Of a stretch of 64,000 nt of DNA, positions 1 to 10,094 are shown piece after piece. Position 1 is the stretch's first letter; every line of letters begins with the position of its first letter. The stretch covers positions 7,378,001 through 7,442,000 of the forward strand of contig OZ005696.1 of assembly GCA_963930775.1 (NCBI GenBank), read 5' to 3'. This DNA is from Cliona cf. orientalis (lineage: Eukaryota; Porifera; Demospongiae; Clionaida; Clionaidae). The translations under genes were made by a program, and so were the position numbers. The notes below the pieces were generated by a model. The model was not told the origin of the DNA, did no database searches, and saw only the letters and a list, made by a program, of their open reading frames with translations.

Positions 1-1916
1 CCATACCTACTCAGATACATAATTATTAGTCTTTATGGCTGGTCTGGCATGGCCCAACTCGCATATTGATCATGGCCCCAGGCTCCACCAACCTGTGCTG
101 AGATTCAAGGCTAGATGAAAAATGGCCTATCTGGGAGAAGGCTATACTGCTTCAACCTGATATGTATATATGTGTACAAGATCACTAAATTTATGTATCG
201 CTGAGCGAACATTCCGTCAACTATGCAGGCATGCTTCATCCAGGCATCAGCTGTGGTTCTTGTCACCAGTGCAACATCCATGGGATCAGGTGGAAGTGTA
301 CTGAGTGTCCAGATTTTAACCTTTGTACCCCGTGCTATTACTCTGGAAAGCATAGCTTGGACCATCAATTTTCTCGCATTGACCATAAGGATGACAATAT
401 TGATAACAGGTATGACATCCTAAACAGAAATAACCTGTTACTATAGCAGTCTTCATGAAGAATACCTTGGTGTAGTCATTGGCCCATCAGTCTTTATTTT
501 GGTGCTAGTGGAGTCTAACATAAAGACTGTGACTTGTTTTCTGATGCCATATTTTAATACAGCATGACTGTACCAGCTCGAAAGTTATCCAGGAAGATCA
601 CTGCAAGAGGGTTCTTTCCAAGTGCCAAAGTGATCCGTGGACAGGACTGGGTATGGGGAGACCAAGATGGTAAGCTAACTTGTCCATTAATAGTGCTCAG
701 TGGAGTGTAGCGACATAATTATTATTAGGAGCTCAGTCCCAACGTTTTTGGATCATTAGCTCCACGGGGAGAGTAGACCAGCGTCTTTCTGCATTATATT
801 ATGTCATGATTTTGACATGTCTAGCACCAACCTAGAGTCCTATTCATTACCTACGGTAAAGCAAATTTTCATTGAAATTAACCAGGTTCATGGCAAACAG
901 CTCCATTTTAAAATTATTGATTTACTGTAACCTAGCATTTGCATCTCATTAAAAATCATGAAAGCGTCGATTAATATTGTGGAGTGTTATAATGATTTTA
1001 TGCTAAGAATTTTGTATTGCAAGGCACAAGTTACCTTGTTGTATGATTAAAGCTTCTCCATTAATTTTACACAGCTGTTTAATTACAGGTGGTAAGCACG
1101 GATTTATCACACGCCTCCTAGACTACAATTCTGAAACTGACGTAAGTCAGATGCGGTAATTTTGCCAATAATGATCAAGTGTTATATATTATTCTCTTCA
1201 CTATCAGAGGAGTGTGGTGGAGGTGGAGTGGACAGCCTCACAGAATAAGATATCTACAGAGCTGGCCACAAGGGAAAGGTATAATTATTACACAACTACT
1301 ACTTCCTCATTAGCATTCATGAAGTGATATTGATTTTCTCACAGGTTGACTTGAAGCGCCTTACTCCTGGAGAATGTGATGGCTTCTATCCTGAACATTT
1401 ACCAAAGCTTGGTATGCAAATTTATGTGGAACACGGGCACCAATAGCCATTGATTTTTCTTTCATAGATGCAGTACTAAAAGTTCGGCCACAGCCTACAT
1501 CATCTGTGGGGCAGACTTCCTCTGCCCCATATATAGTGTCAGCTTCTCCTCTTCAAGCAGTGGCCCGAAATACTCCAACCGTAGCTCCAGTGCCCATGGC
1601 CCCATTCTAACTCCACCTCCTAGTCTTAGTGCAGCAGTGACTTCTGCCTCTCCAGCTGAGACACCAACTACCACAGCCCCTGCAGTGCCTACTCCTGCAG
1701 CTGTTGCTACTCTCTCTCCAGCTACTGCTGCTACGGCTATTGCTACTCCTTCTCCAGCTAGTCCTACTGCTACGGCTGGTACTGAGCCAAGTGCTGCAGT
1801 ATCTGTTGTTTTTCCATTTGTGATAGGGAGCCATGTGAGGGTGCAACTGGAGTTAGAGATATTCCGAGTGATGCAGGAGGGCCATGGAGGGTGGATGGAT
1901 GATATCGCTGAGGTAA
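1..1916. repeat. Segmental duplication unit, copy A (5' half of mind bomb)
   Basis: Bases 1-1916 match 31968-33890 almost base for base, through introns as well as exons. The same intron landmarks occur in both, such as the ZZ exon surroundings and the long third intron. Similarity stops abruptly just after the donor of the linker exon near 1916, and downstream ankyrin exons are far more diverged. Because introns drift quickly, the identity points to a recent duplication or gene conversion. The duplicated block also begins before the window. Confidence 0.9.
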
Positions 1917-2231
1917 AAGATTTCACATCGCAAGTTTTCCATTATTACATCTTGGATAGGGTATTTTCCCTTCATCTCAATCCAGCCATGTCAATCACTG
2001 ACGGGGAGGGAGAGGATTTGGGAGTCCACCTGAAGCTTCTCTCCCTGCTGGAGAACCCTGCTGTCATAGTAGCAGCTGCCGCCTCTGGTGATATCGCCAC
2101 TCTCAAAGACCACCTCTCCAAGCACCCTCGAGATGTACGTACAAATACTGATAGCATTAATGTACACAGCAGGACTGCATTTAGGGTTTATTTCAGATGG
2201 AAGGCAGAATAGCCTTTTTCCCCGACATACT

Positions 2232-2259
2232 GGGGGGGGGGGGGGGGGGGGGGGGGGGG
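2232..2259. repeat. poly(G) run of 28
   Basis: An uninterrupted run of G within a degenerate intron of the mind bomb pseudogene, followed by a second G-rich stretch near 2281-2289. Such runs are prone to length error in sequencing and can form G-quadruplexes. No gene function is inferred. Confidence 0.9.
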
Positions 2260-2349
2260 TGAGGCAAATTCATCAAAGCCGGGGGGGGGCAATATCCAGG
2301 AAGGGGCTCCCCCTCTCCCATGCAGCCCTGCACATGCACAGCTGAGCTA

Positions 2350-2514
2350 TACCGTGTTTATGCAATTAAAACTAATTAGCGCAAGAAATTTGCATTCTAG
2401 GACTTCTCATAATACACCTTAATGTAGAGTGTGACGACCTTTACCAGAAATTCGCGCTGAAATTAGAATCGCAATTATTTTTTTTAGATGTGTTCTATTA
2501 GTATAAATACAGTA
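2350..2514. mobile_element. Short MITE, TACCGTGTTTAT-type ends
   Basis: A 165-bp element in a pseudogene intron, bounded by TACCGTGTTTATGCAATTA on the left and an inverted match, TTCTATTAGTATAAATACAGTA region, on the right. It has the same terminal type as the 650-bp element at 13724-14377, of which it looks like an internally deleted relative. No transposase is encoded. Confidence 0.55.
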
Positions 2515-2720
2515 CATGTATAGCACATAATAATTTTGTTGATGTGTGTCTCATAACTAAACTTCAGCTATGTGATTTTCGTCCACTGTAGGTGAATGCC
2601 AAGGCTGCTGGTAAAGCTGCCATTCACTGTGCAGCAGTGGCTGGTAACATACCAATGTTCAAGGCCGTCTAGGAATTCAGCCCCAACTTGGAGATCGAGG
2701 TACATAGTAAGCATTAATCA

Positions 2721-2899
2721 TACCGTACTTAATCTAATACTACATATGGAAAAAAATATTTTCAATTTTGAAAAACGTGCGATTTTCTGGTAAAGGTCGT
2801 CAATCGCTCATATATGTATACGCTATGAGAATTCATAAAAATTAATGCTAATTTCTTACGTTAGATTGGATCATACGTTGTATTCAATTAACTACGGTA
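2721..2899. mobile_element. MITE family 'TACCGTACTTAATC', copy 1
   Basis: About 179 bp with inverted ends (TACCGTACTTAATCTAATAC against GTATTCAATTAACTACGGTA). Close copies lie at 58859-59025 (same strand) and 9805-9983 (opposite strand), and a truncated one at 14401-14490. All share an internal GGTAAAGGTCGTCAATCGCT-like segment. No coding capacity. Confidence 0.8.
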
Positions 2900-2922
2900 A
2901 TATCACTGAAGTATATACCATG

Positions 2923-3718
2923 TAGCGTAAAATACCGATTATCGGCACGTATCAATTATCGGCACCCACATTTATGGCAAATTTTACGGGAAATTACAGA
3001 CCCGTTTACGGTCCTGGAACAAAAACTCGCGCTATCTCTCGAAAGGAAGTAAAGAGGACGTTTTAAGGCCAACAGTCGTTATGTAGGTGTGGCAACGGAC
3101 CCATAGAGCCCAAGAAAGTGACCTTCGACCCCCAGTTCGCTAGCTGAATTTTTGGGATCGAGCTTTTAGCTATTTTGTTGTCTGGTAGTCTCCACTGAGT
3201 CTTAAAGTGGCTGTTTATGAGTGCTATAGCTTCAGGCTATTGCCAGGAGCTAGAGTTTAGCCTACAAAGTGTCGGACAAACACCGATCATATCTAAGAGA
3301 AAATTTTGTGTATTTTTGGATGTAATTTCGGCTATTATGTAGTGAGTGGAAAGATTCACTCTCTTTAAATGCTACTGTTAATGGAGCACATCGAAAGGAA
3401 CCTGTGGAATTTTCTTCAGAATTTTCCAAGTAAGTAGTAATTGTGGAGATACACGAAAGCTCGCTGGTGCTGATAATTGAGTATAGGCAGTACTGTGGGG
3501 TGCCGATAATACGTACGGGGTGCCGATATCTGATTTTTTGATACCTTGGCTATACTGCTCATAATTCTGTGAAGAACTGTATCTATAGCCTTGGATTTGA
3601 GATGTAGTATATTGAGTTAAAACCTATCCTTTGGTGCAAGAACCATCATCATAGGTTGTTCTGCTGGTAAGTTATGCGCGGGACAAATATAGGTGCCGAT
3701 AATTGGTATTTTACGCTA
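2923..3718. mobile_element. TA-flanked MITE, TAGCGTAAAATACC ends, copy 1
   Basis: A 796-bp element with terminal inverted repeats starting TAGCGTAAAATACCGATTAT and ending ATTGGTATTTTACGCTA. A second copy of 777 bp in the same orientation lies at 22104-22880. Both are bounded by TA, consistent with a TA target-site duplication as in the Tc1/mariner group (inference). The interior has no long ORF and repeats a TGCCGATAAT motif near both ends. It sits in an intron of the mind bomb pseudogene. Confidence 0.85.
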
Positions 3719-3805
3719 TACGTAATAATGTGCTATAATTCTTTTCCTATAAAGGATGAAGAGGGAGACAGGCCTCTTCACCTATGTGCCTACAGGTACG
3801 TGCAT

Positions 3806-4496
3806 AATTGGGGCGAGCCGAAGCGAGCCCCACACAGGTGATACCAATCGAGATTTTCCGTTTATATGTATGTGTATATATCTGCCGTACGTCCTTCCGT
3901 ACCATATATACATGTATATCTCTTTTATTTCAACGATGTACATTCAGTATTTTTTCAATTAATGCGCATGCAACTTACGTATAAGTAACTACACAAGTTG
4001 CACACAACGTTGACTCAACGTTCATTAACTGAATCAATATGGAGTCTTCAGCTGCAAGAGGAATAAAATTCCAACGTATAAGAGAAAGGGAGCGAGCTCA
4101 TCGAGCAGCTGAAAGTGCAGCCGAAAAAGAAGAAAGGTTAAGAAAACGTAGAAAGAGAGACCAGGAAAGGAGAGCTGCAGAAACACAAGAACAGAGACAG
4201 ACAAGACTTCAGAGAAAGCGCTCTAGGCAGAGCGAAAGTTTTTCATCAGAAACTGAAGAACAGCGAGGGGTCAGATTGATTAGACTAAGTAATAACCAAA
4301 GGGAGAGATTGGCGAGAGAGTCTCAGGACAAGCATCCACTCACTATAGGAACATATGCCAATCATATGAATTCAGCAACTTTGTATACAACAACAGACAG
4401 CTGTGAAATATTATCTGAACATGGAACTAGCCTATTGAAAATTCCACTTTTATTATACCATAACACTTGTGTGGGGTTCGCGGAGGCTCGCCCCAT
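3806..4496. mobile_element. Non-autonomous element carrying an STPR-like ORF
   Basis: Begins with a foldback end (GGGGCGAGCC ... GCGAGCCCCACAC, 3809-3835) and finishes with the inverted version (GTGTGGGG ... GGCTCGCCCC, about 4470-4494). A related end, without the rest, occurs at 24248-24275. It is inserted about ten bases after the donor of a mind bomb pseudogene ankyrin exon. The interior encodes the Arg/Glu-rich ORF listed separately. No transposase or helicase domain is present. Confidence 0.65.
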
Positions 4497-4686
4497 TGAT
4501 GTTGAAACATCTTCTCTAGTTATTATTTTTATGCATACCGGTAATGTGTTATACATTAATGTACATAGTTTGGACAATGTCACATGTCCAAGTCATCCCT
4601 ATCCTTACAGCAGTACATGTCACGTCGTTATAATATTCTTGTGTTACATCCAGTTTGGAGAAAGAAGCAACACAGCTACTGATTGA
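4039..4686 (+). CDS. Arg/Glu-rich ORF with STPR-like repeats, inside a transposable element
   Basis: An ORF opening with ATG in a clean context; its first 100 or so residues are extremely basic/acidic and fall into imperfect repeats of about 23 residues with the theme ETxEQRxxRLxRxR (for example AAETQEQRQTRLQRKRSRQ). This matches the score-and-three-peptide-repeat (STPR) DNA-binding pattern known from FMBP-1 and from the N-termini of many animal transposon proteins. The last 90 or so residues run out through the element's right end into pseudogene sequence and are probably not meaningful. It is likely the first exon or remnant of an element-encoded protein; expression is unknown. Confidence 0.5.
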   Translation: MESSAARGIKFQRIRERERAHRAAESAAEKEERLRKRRKRDQERRAAETQEQRQTRLQRKRSRQSESFSSETEEQRGVRLIRLSNNQRERLARESQDKHPLTIGTYANHMNSATLYTTTDSCEILSEHGTSLLKIPLLLYHNTCVGFAEARPIDVETSSLVIIFMHTGNVLYINVHSLDNVTCPSHPYPYSSTCHVVIIFLCYIQFGERSNTATD

Positions 4687-5769
4687 TCATGGGGCAAAGG
4701 TCAACTCTACAAACAAGAAAGGAGCCACTCCTCTCATTATTGCAGCCGTCAAAGGCCACCACAGTGTTCTGAGGATACTTGCCTTTCACCCACAGATACA
4801 GCTACATGTGAAGGTCGGTCAGTACCTCTGATCTCCAACTACTGTGTAGTAGTATACTTACCTATATTGATTTTTACCAATAATTGATTTTCGATGACGC
4901 GTGCAATCATGCACATTACACCCTGTATAATCATGACTAACTTCATTAGTCGATTATCTGTGTATACGTAAGGTATGCTGGGCCAACAAGCTTTTCAATA
5001 TTACTTTGATATAAAAGAGAACCCAACTTTTTCTGTGGCCATAGGACCTACCTAGCATCGCCCCTCCAAGATGATTTTATGTGGACAATTAAAAAATGGC
5101 TGTGCCCAACGCTTTTGTTGTACCAGTACAAGTATAATGATATATTATTTCCAAATAATATGGTATAGGACACTGATGGGGACACGGCTCTCCACTGTGC
5201 TGTGTTGGCACAGAAGAATGAGTCAGCCTCCATCTTACTGGAAGCTGGCGCTGATCCAACACTGCTTAATTTCCGGCTGTTACACCAGTTCATGAAGCAG
5301 CCAGGATTGGATTTCTACCGTAAGTTATCAATTGGGGACAACAATAATAATAATAATTATTATTAGAATCTTCCCAGTTCATATTCAAATTGTGTGTTAT
5401 CTTTCTTTGTAGTGCCATAGAGCACTTTGTCAAGAAGAAAGAGGACATCGTGAACATCAAGGATGATGGCTACATGCCACTGCACCTCGCTGCTCTCAAT
5501 GACCACCTCGATGTTGTTACTGCCCTGGCTGAAATGGTAATCGTTAAAATTAATGCCAATCCGGTATCACAATATTGTAACAATGTTGTGTGTCAAGCTT
5601 TTACCATGCAATTTATTCTTCTGTGGTTCTCCTTTCTTACCTGGTTGTACTTCAATCTTGACAGATCTAAACTTTGTTATTTAGGATTTCTGTGACATCA
5701 ACGGAGTTACCAACGTGCGTCAGACTGCCCTTCACCTTGCAGTCCACCAGGATAAGCACGTCTGAATGC

Positions 5770-7109
5770 ATAATATTATAAGTATAAAAACAATTGAATA
5801 AAATTGAAGGATGAAGTAGGGATGGCAGGATCAAAAAGTACACAAACAAGATTTGTAAGGGATAATCGCATCTACTATACACCCCTACGCTTATTGTTAC
5901 GCACTGCCTATTAATGTCAACATAATATACTTGTCGAGTGAAGTATATGAAAGACATTCAGGTTATTCCTAGTTGTCACGATGGTGGGATGGTCAGTTTG
6001 ATTCAATCACATGCATTATTACTGGTTATTTTTGCATCCCTCAACTTGAAAGTAAGCGTAGGGATGTATAGTAGATGCGATTATCCCTTACAAATCTTGT
6101 TTATGTACTTTTTGATCCTGCCATCCCTACTTCATCCTTCAATTTTATTCAATTGTTTTTATACTTGTTCCTGTTCTTTTTTTATTGCACATAGTGCACT
6201 TTATCAATGCCATCTTACATGGCTTGTCCAGTGTAATTAAGTGGACGATGGGAGGTGCTGAAGTTTCATAGCCACGCCTCTCATTAACGCGTTCATATGA
6301 AGCAGGCTGATAAAGAAGGCTGTTTTAGGCGGCACAAGTAGTGATGAGACTCTTCCGTTTAGGGAGAAACCCAAGTTCTAAATTTAATTGTTAGGAGCAG
6401 CTACTCGGCATGCATAAATCTATGATCTGTACGCCACCGCTCCTCTAGCATTAGCGCTACACCCGCTAGCGAGTAGCTCGCCTATGCCTAGCGCCTTACC
6501 GCTCCCCGAGCCTTGCACCTTCTTATCCATGATCGATCCAGCGCGCTGCTCCACGCGCTAGCGAGTAGCTAGCTCGCCTCGGCCTCGGCTCGAGCGCTCG
6601 AGCTCGCCTGGGCAGGGGGCGCTGTCACATGATTTCACCATGGCAATACATTCGATTCCGAGCATGCGCATTATATCGCAAAATGGCGTATCAGACACAC
6701 CCCTGCACCCAATTATCAATGCGCCGTACACACCCACTATTTCGTAACTGTCGAGATTATGCCAAACTTGTGTGCCACTGCACTGCGCGCTACAAAATGG
6801 AGTGGATTTGTGCTCAAACTAAGATGAGCGATTAAGGCAGTCTTGAGCTAGCCCTGATAATGAAAAAGAAACAAAGAAGAAAGAATGAGAAATGGTCATT
6901 TTTTTGAACATCTGGTTCTGGCATATACAATTGATTTGATGAATGATCTTGGTCTTGTTAGATAGATAATTTGCTAGAGATTCTGATTTTCACACTTAGA
7001 AATTTCACAAAATTACCTATTTTGAGATATTTGGATATTTATAATGTATTACATATATGGCATATCCGGGCCATCCCTACTTATAGAGTCTACCGACTCT
7101 ATGATAGTC
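5770..7109. mobile_element. 1.34-kb composite repeat, copy 1
   Basis: Aligns along its whole length with 10095-11443. It opens with a 115-bp arm (about 5778-5892) that recurs inverted at 6052-6167, giving a large hairpin. This is followed by a GC-rich stretch full of CTAGCG-type words, an AT-rich tail, and a final short hairpin, ATAGAGTCTACCGACTCTAT, ending GATAGTC. It interrupts an ankyrin exon of the mind bomb pseudogene and introduces the stop at 5763-5765. No long ORF. A terminal hairpin recalls Helitrons, but the expected CTRR end is absent, so the class is unassigned. Confidence 0.75.
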
Positions 7110-8170
7110 ATTATGTACAATGTCATAGTAGGTTTTCCTGAGCAGATACTGATGGGATATGATTTAGGATAAGTTATAGTAGCTGCACTTTTTCTGGTTA
7201 TGTGTCACAGGTTCGTGAGAGCTTTGGTCGTCCTGGTGATGTTGGCCCCCATGCCACTGCCACTGTGGCCTGTTTCCTCATCCAAGAAGGTGCTCACACA
7301 GAACAAGAAGGGACACACCCCTTTGCAGTCCTGCACCCCAGATGTCGTTGCCCTGGTGATGGCATTCAAAGATTCACCTGCTGTGAAAAGGTAAACAGCA
7401 GGAACGTGCATAATCTATTTAACTTGTTCACGCATGAAATTGAGCATGTTGTCTTTTGATAATTTAACTAGCTCAAAGAAATTTCATGGTTCCTTACGAG
7501 CTCCAGCTCCACCTACTGCATCTCTCCACCTCTTCACAGCTACTGCTGGTCATGCAAGTGGTGAAAATAATATAGAGCATACATGTGTATGCTTAAAGTT
7601 ACGTTTGTGCTGTGATTTCTTCACAGGGTAGGGGGACTGGTTTGGTTGTGGGGTCCCCACTTCAGCACACTCCACCTCAGTCAGTGCCGGGCAAGGGAGG
7701 ATCAAGTGTACAAGGTATATTATATTATGTGTGTGGGCTCATTAAGGTGGGGATGATGAAAGATCGTGATAAATTTGAGGGGAAAAATACTTTTGAGGAA
7801 AATATCCCAGATAAAATACTGTAAATGGGAAATTTTTGCCTATTGTATTCATTGAGTTATTTATTTCTAGAGTCCATTCCAGCTGCTGATGGTTCGACTA
7901 CGGAGTGCTTTTTGTGTGAATCTCCTGTGGACATAAAGTTTGAGCCATGTGGCCATGCCATGATGTGCAGCACTTGTGCCCAAAGAGCTAAGAAGTGTCC
8001 TCAGTGCAAGGTAGGAGAATACTTTATTAAGGATTTATGCATATATACCTTGCGTGTTTATGTCACAGGCAGCCGTAAAGTCCTTCTCTAAGTTGAAAGT
8101 AATGTGTCTGAAGAGGAGGCCACCGTTACCATCAGACCTTGTGGACACATGTTTTGCCCTGGTTAGTTTT

Positions 8171-8425
8171 TAGCCCCGTTTACACGTACCAAACCAGTTT
8201 AAACTGAACCGGATTAAATCGCGTTTACACGCACGCGCTTGACCCGAGTTAAGATATTCATAGCCCACTACTATGCACGTAACCCACTTCTAACCCACAT
8301 CAGGATGTGGGTTACAACCCGGGTCAACTAATTCGGTTTACAAGTGGATTAGCGCGTTTACACACAAGCGAGTTAGTTTAACACGGATCCTGACCCGAGT
8401 TAAGCCCTACGTGTAAACGGGGCTA
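8171..8425. mobile_element. MITE with TAGCCCCGTTTACACG ends
   Basis: A 255-bp element between RING exons of the mind bomb pseudogene. Its ends are inverted (TAGCCCCGTTTACACGTA against TACGTGTAAACGGGGCTA), and GTTTACACG and ACCCGAGTTAA-like words are repeated internally in both orientations. Non-coding. Confidence 0.85.
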
Positions 8426-8964
8426 ACAGCTCAAACACTGTACAAGTTGGTCATTTGAGCTATGGTAGACCCTTGAATTTTGAGTTTGCTCCTGTTTGAC
8501 TGACAACTAGTCTTATATTCATGGGTATGATTCAAATGGATTTATGTGTGTCTCTCTCCCTCCCCCTTTTCTCTCTCCAGGCTGTGCTAGGAGAGTGAAG
8601 AGATGCTTTGACTGCCGAGCACAAATTACTGTTAAAGAAGGCTTACGTAAGTTTAGCCAATGTGCTTCTTACCATTCCTAGTGATTTAGTGGTCTTTTTT
8701 CCAGCCATGGAGACTAGTGGTGGTGGGAGTCCTGGGTCTAGTGGTCCTAACTGTGCCATTTGTCTGACAGAGCCCAGAAACACAGCCCTCCTCCTCTGTG
8801 GACACCAGCTCTGCTGGGACTGTGCTCAAAAGGCCAACCACTGCCCCGTCTGTAGAAAGTTTATCACACACAGAATTCGCTTATTTCAATGACATGTATA
8901 CTCATACAGTATAGTAATAGTATTGCTACTACGTATGTTGCTATTATGACATTGTGGACGTTTA

Positions 8965-9167
8965 ATACCGTATAGCGGGAAACTTTCGAGGGAGAAAACT
9001 TTCACGAATTTCGCGATTTTTCAGCCATCCGCGAAAGTTTTCTCTAGGTATGCCACACCCATTATGCGACCAGTTTTAGCATTCCGCGAAAGTTTTCTCC
9101 GCGAAATGATCCTTTCCTATCAATCCGCGAAAGTTTTCTCCCTTGAAAATTTCCCGCTATACGGTAT
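8965..9167. mobile_element. MITE, ATACCGTATAGCGGGAAA ends, iterated internal motif
   Basis: A 203-bp palindromic element (ATACCGTATAGCGGGAAA against TTTCCCGCTATACGGTAT). The word CCGCGAAAGTTTTCTC, or its reverse complement, recurs five times inside, both near the ends and centrally. It lies just 3' of the mind bomb pseudogene. Non-coding. Confidence 0.88.
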
Positions 9168-9804
9168 GCGTATGCTGTTATTGCGCATGCGTAAAGATGA
9201 TGGATTTAATTTTTCTCTCGTTTGTATAATTAGAAGGGATAAACAAGGTGAAGGCGTACTGTATGATGGCGGATCGTCTTGTCAATGAAGGTCAGCTGAG
9301 CTGGACGTTCATATGTGTCCGTTTTGATGTCGTGACCTTGCTAAATAATATAATTTACAGCGTTGATCAAAGATACTATTACACCAGTATACATAATCGA
9401 TAATTATGCTAATTGGCCTGCCATATGCATGCTCAGGGCAGGGTGTGGCTCATATTTTTTTTATCCCTGCACTATTAAAAGCAAGAACATTATGGGGCAG
9501 GAAAGAGAGTATCAAATGTGCAGATCAAGTGGCATAAATGGCACCCAAATTTTCGTGTGCTATCAGGTCTTGGTAGCCTCGTACCCAGGCAGGCCCTTTG
9601 AGCAGGTGGAGAAAGGGCCTGGTACCTATTGCACCAACTACCCCAAGAAAACCTTTGGTGCTGCAAATGGCTGTAGGCTTTTTCGCCCTCCTCTCACGCC
9701 TAGGGTACAAAGCGATGTCATATCAGTTTAGCCTTGTACCCTAGGCCACGGGAGGAGGGCAAAAGAAACCTATAGTCATTTGCGGCATCCCAGGTTTCTT
9801 GTGG
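9168..9804. other. Spacer without a supported gene
   Basis: No splice-consistent coding segment was found. From about 9588 to 9780 there are imperfect inverted pieces (CCTCGTACCCAGGC and related words, and a GGTTTCTTG-type segment in both orientations) that look like an eroded inverted-repeat element. The reading frames present are short and carry no recognisable domain. Confidence 0.5.
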
Positions 9805-9983
9805 TACCATAGTTAATCAGACACAACGTATGATCCAATCTAACGTAAGAAATTAGCATTATATGAATTCTCATAATTAAATCGTGCATATGTGGAGTGA
9901 TTGACGATCTTAACTAGAAAAGTGCACATTTTTCAAAATAGAAAAATTTTTTTTCCATGCATAGTATTAGATTAAGTACAGTA
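9805..9983. mobile_element. MITE family 'TACCGTACTTAATC', inverted copy
   Basis: Reverse-complement copy of the element at 2721-2899, retaining both ends (TACCATAGTTAATC on the left, GATTAAGTACAGTA on the right) and the internal GATTGACGAT segment. Non-coding. Confidence 0.75.
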
Positions 9984-10094
9984 GTTGGCGCATGCGCATG
10001 TATAGTAGGTATCGGGCCCTCTTTCCTCTTCCTTCCAGGGCTGGGTACAAGGCTAGGCCCATCAGGTTGAAAATTTTCTCTTGCCACTTGATCC

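Larger units (their letters stand above)
229..8891 (+). pseudogene. mind bomb copy 1, 5'-partial and degenerate (E3 ubiquitin ligase relic)
   Basis: Exon-by-exon relic of a Mind bomb E3 ligase; the first MIB/HERC2 exon would lie before the window. Recognisable exons are ZZ finger (229-409), second MIB/HERC2 (563-669, 1089-1141, 1208-1278, about 1345-1411), Pro/Thr/Ala linker plus first MIB repeat (about 1468-1914), ankyrin exons (about 1973-2133, 2593-2700, 3754-3796, 4649-4813, 5169-5319, 5413-5536, 5685-5762, 7211-7390), a linker exon, and RINGs 1-3 (about 7871-8010, 8070-8159, 8580-8646, 8705-8891). Lesions against the intact copy: 1-bp deletions near 1249, 1602 and 5281, in-frame TAG at 2670-2672, loss of the exons for the second MIB repeat between 1915 and 1972, an ankyrin exon cut off at 5763 by a repeat, a frameshift near 7297, and a 10-bp deletion near 8109 that removes zinc ligands of RING 2. 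RINGs 1 and 3 read intact. It may still be transcribed, but a full-length product is not possible. Confidence 0.88.

Noticed and set aside
1495-1926. Minus-strand reading frames opposite the Ala/Thr/Pro linker of mind bomb (also 33525-33917)
   Set aside because: They are the complement of a repetitive GCT/ACT-rich coding exon; no splice sites or domain.
6400-6620. GC-rich CTAGCG segment (also 10730-10940) considered as a tRNA or rRNA piece
   Set aside because: Part of a dispersed 1.35-kb repeat; no cloverleaf or A/B boxes in the right spacing.
5770-7109. Assigning the 1.35-kb repeat to Helitrons
   Set aside because: Right-end hairpin is present, but there is no CTRR terminus and no defined TC start.
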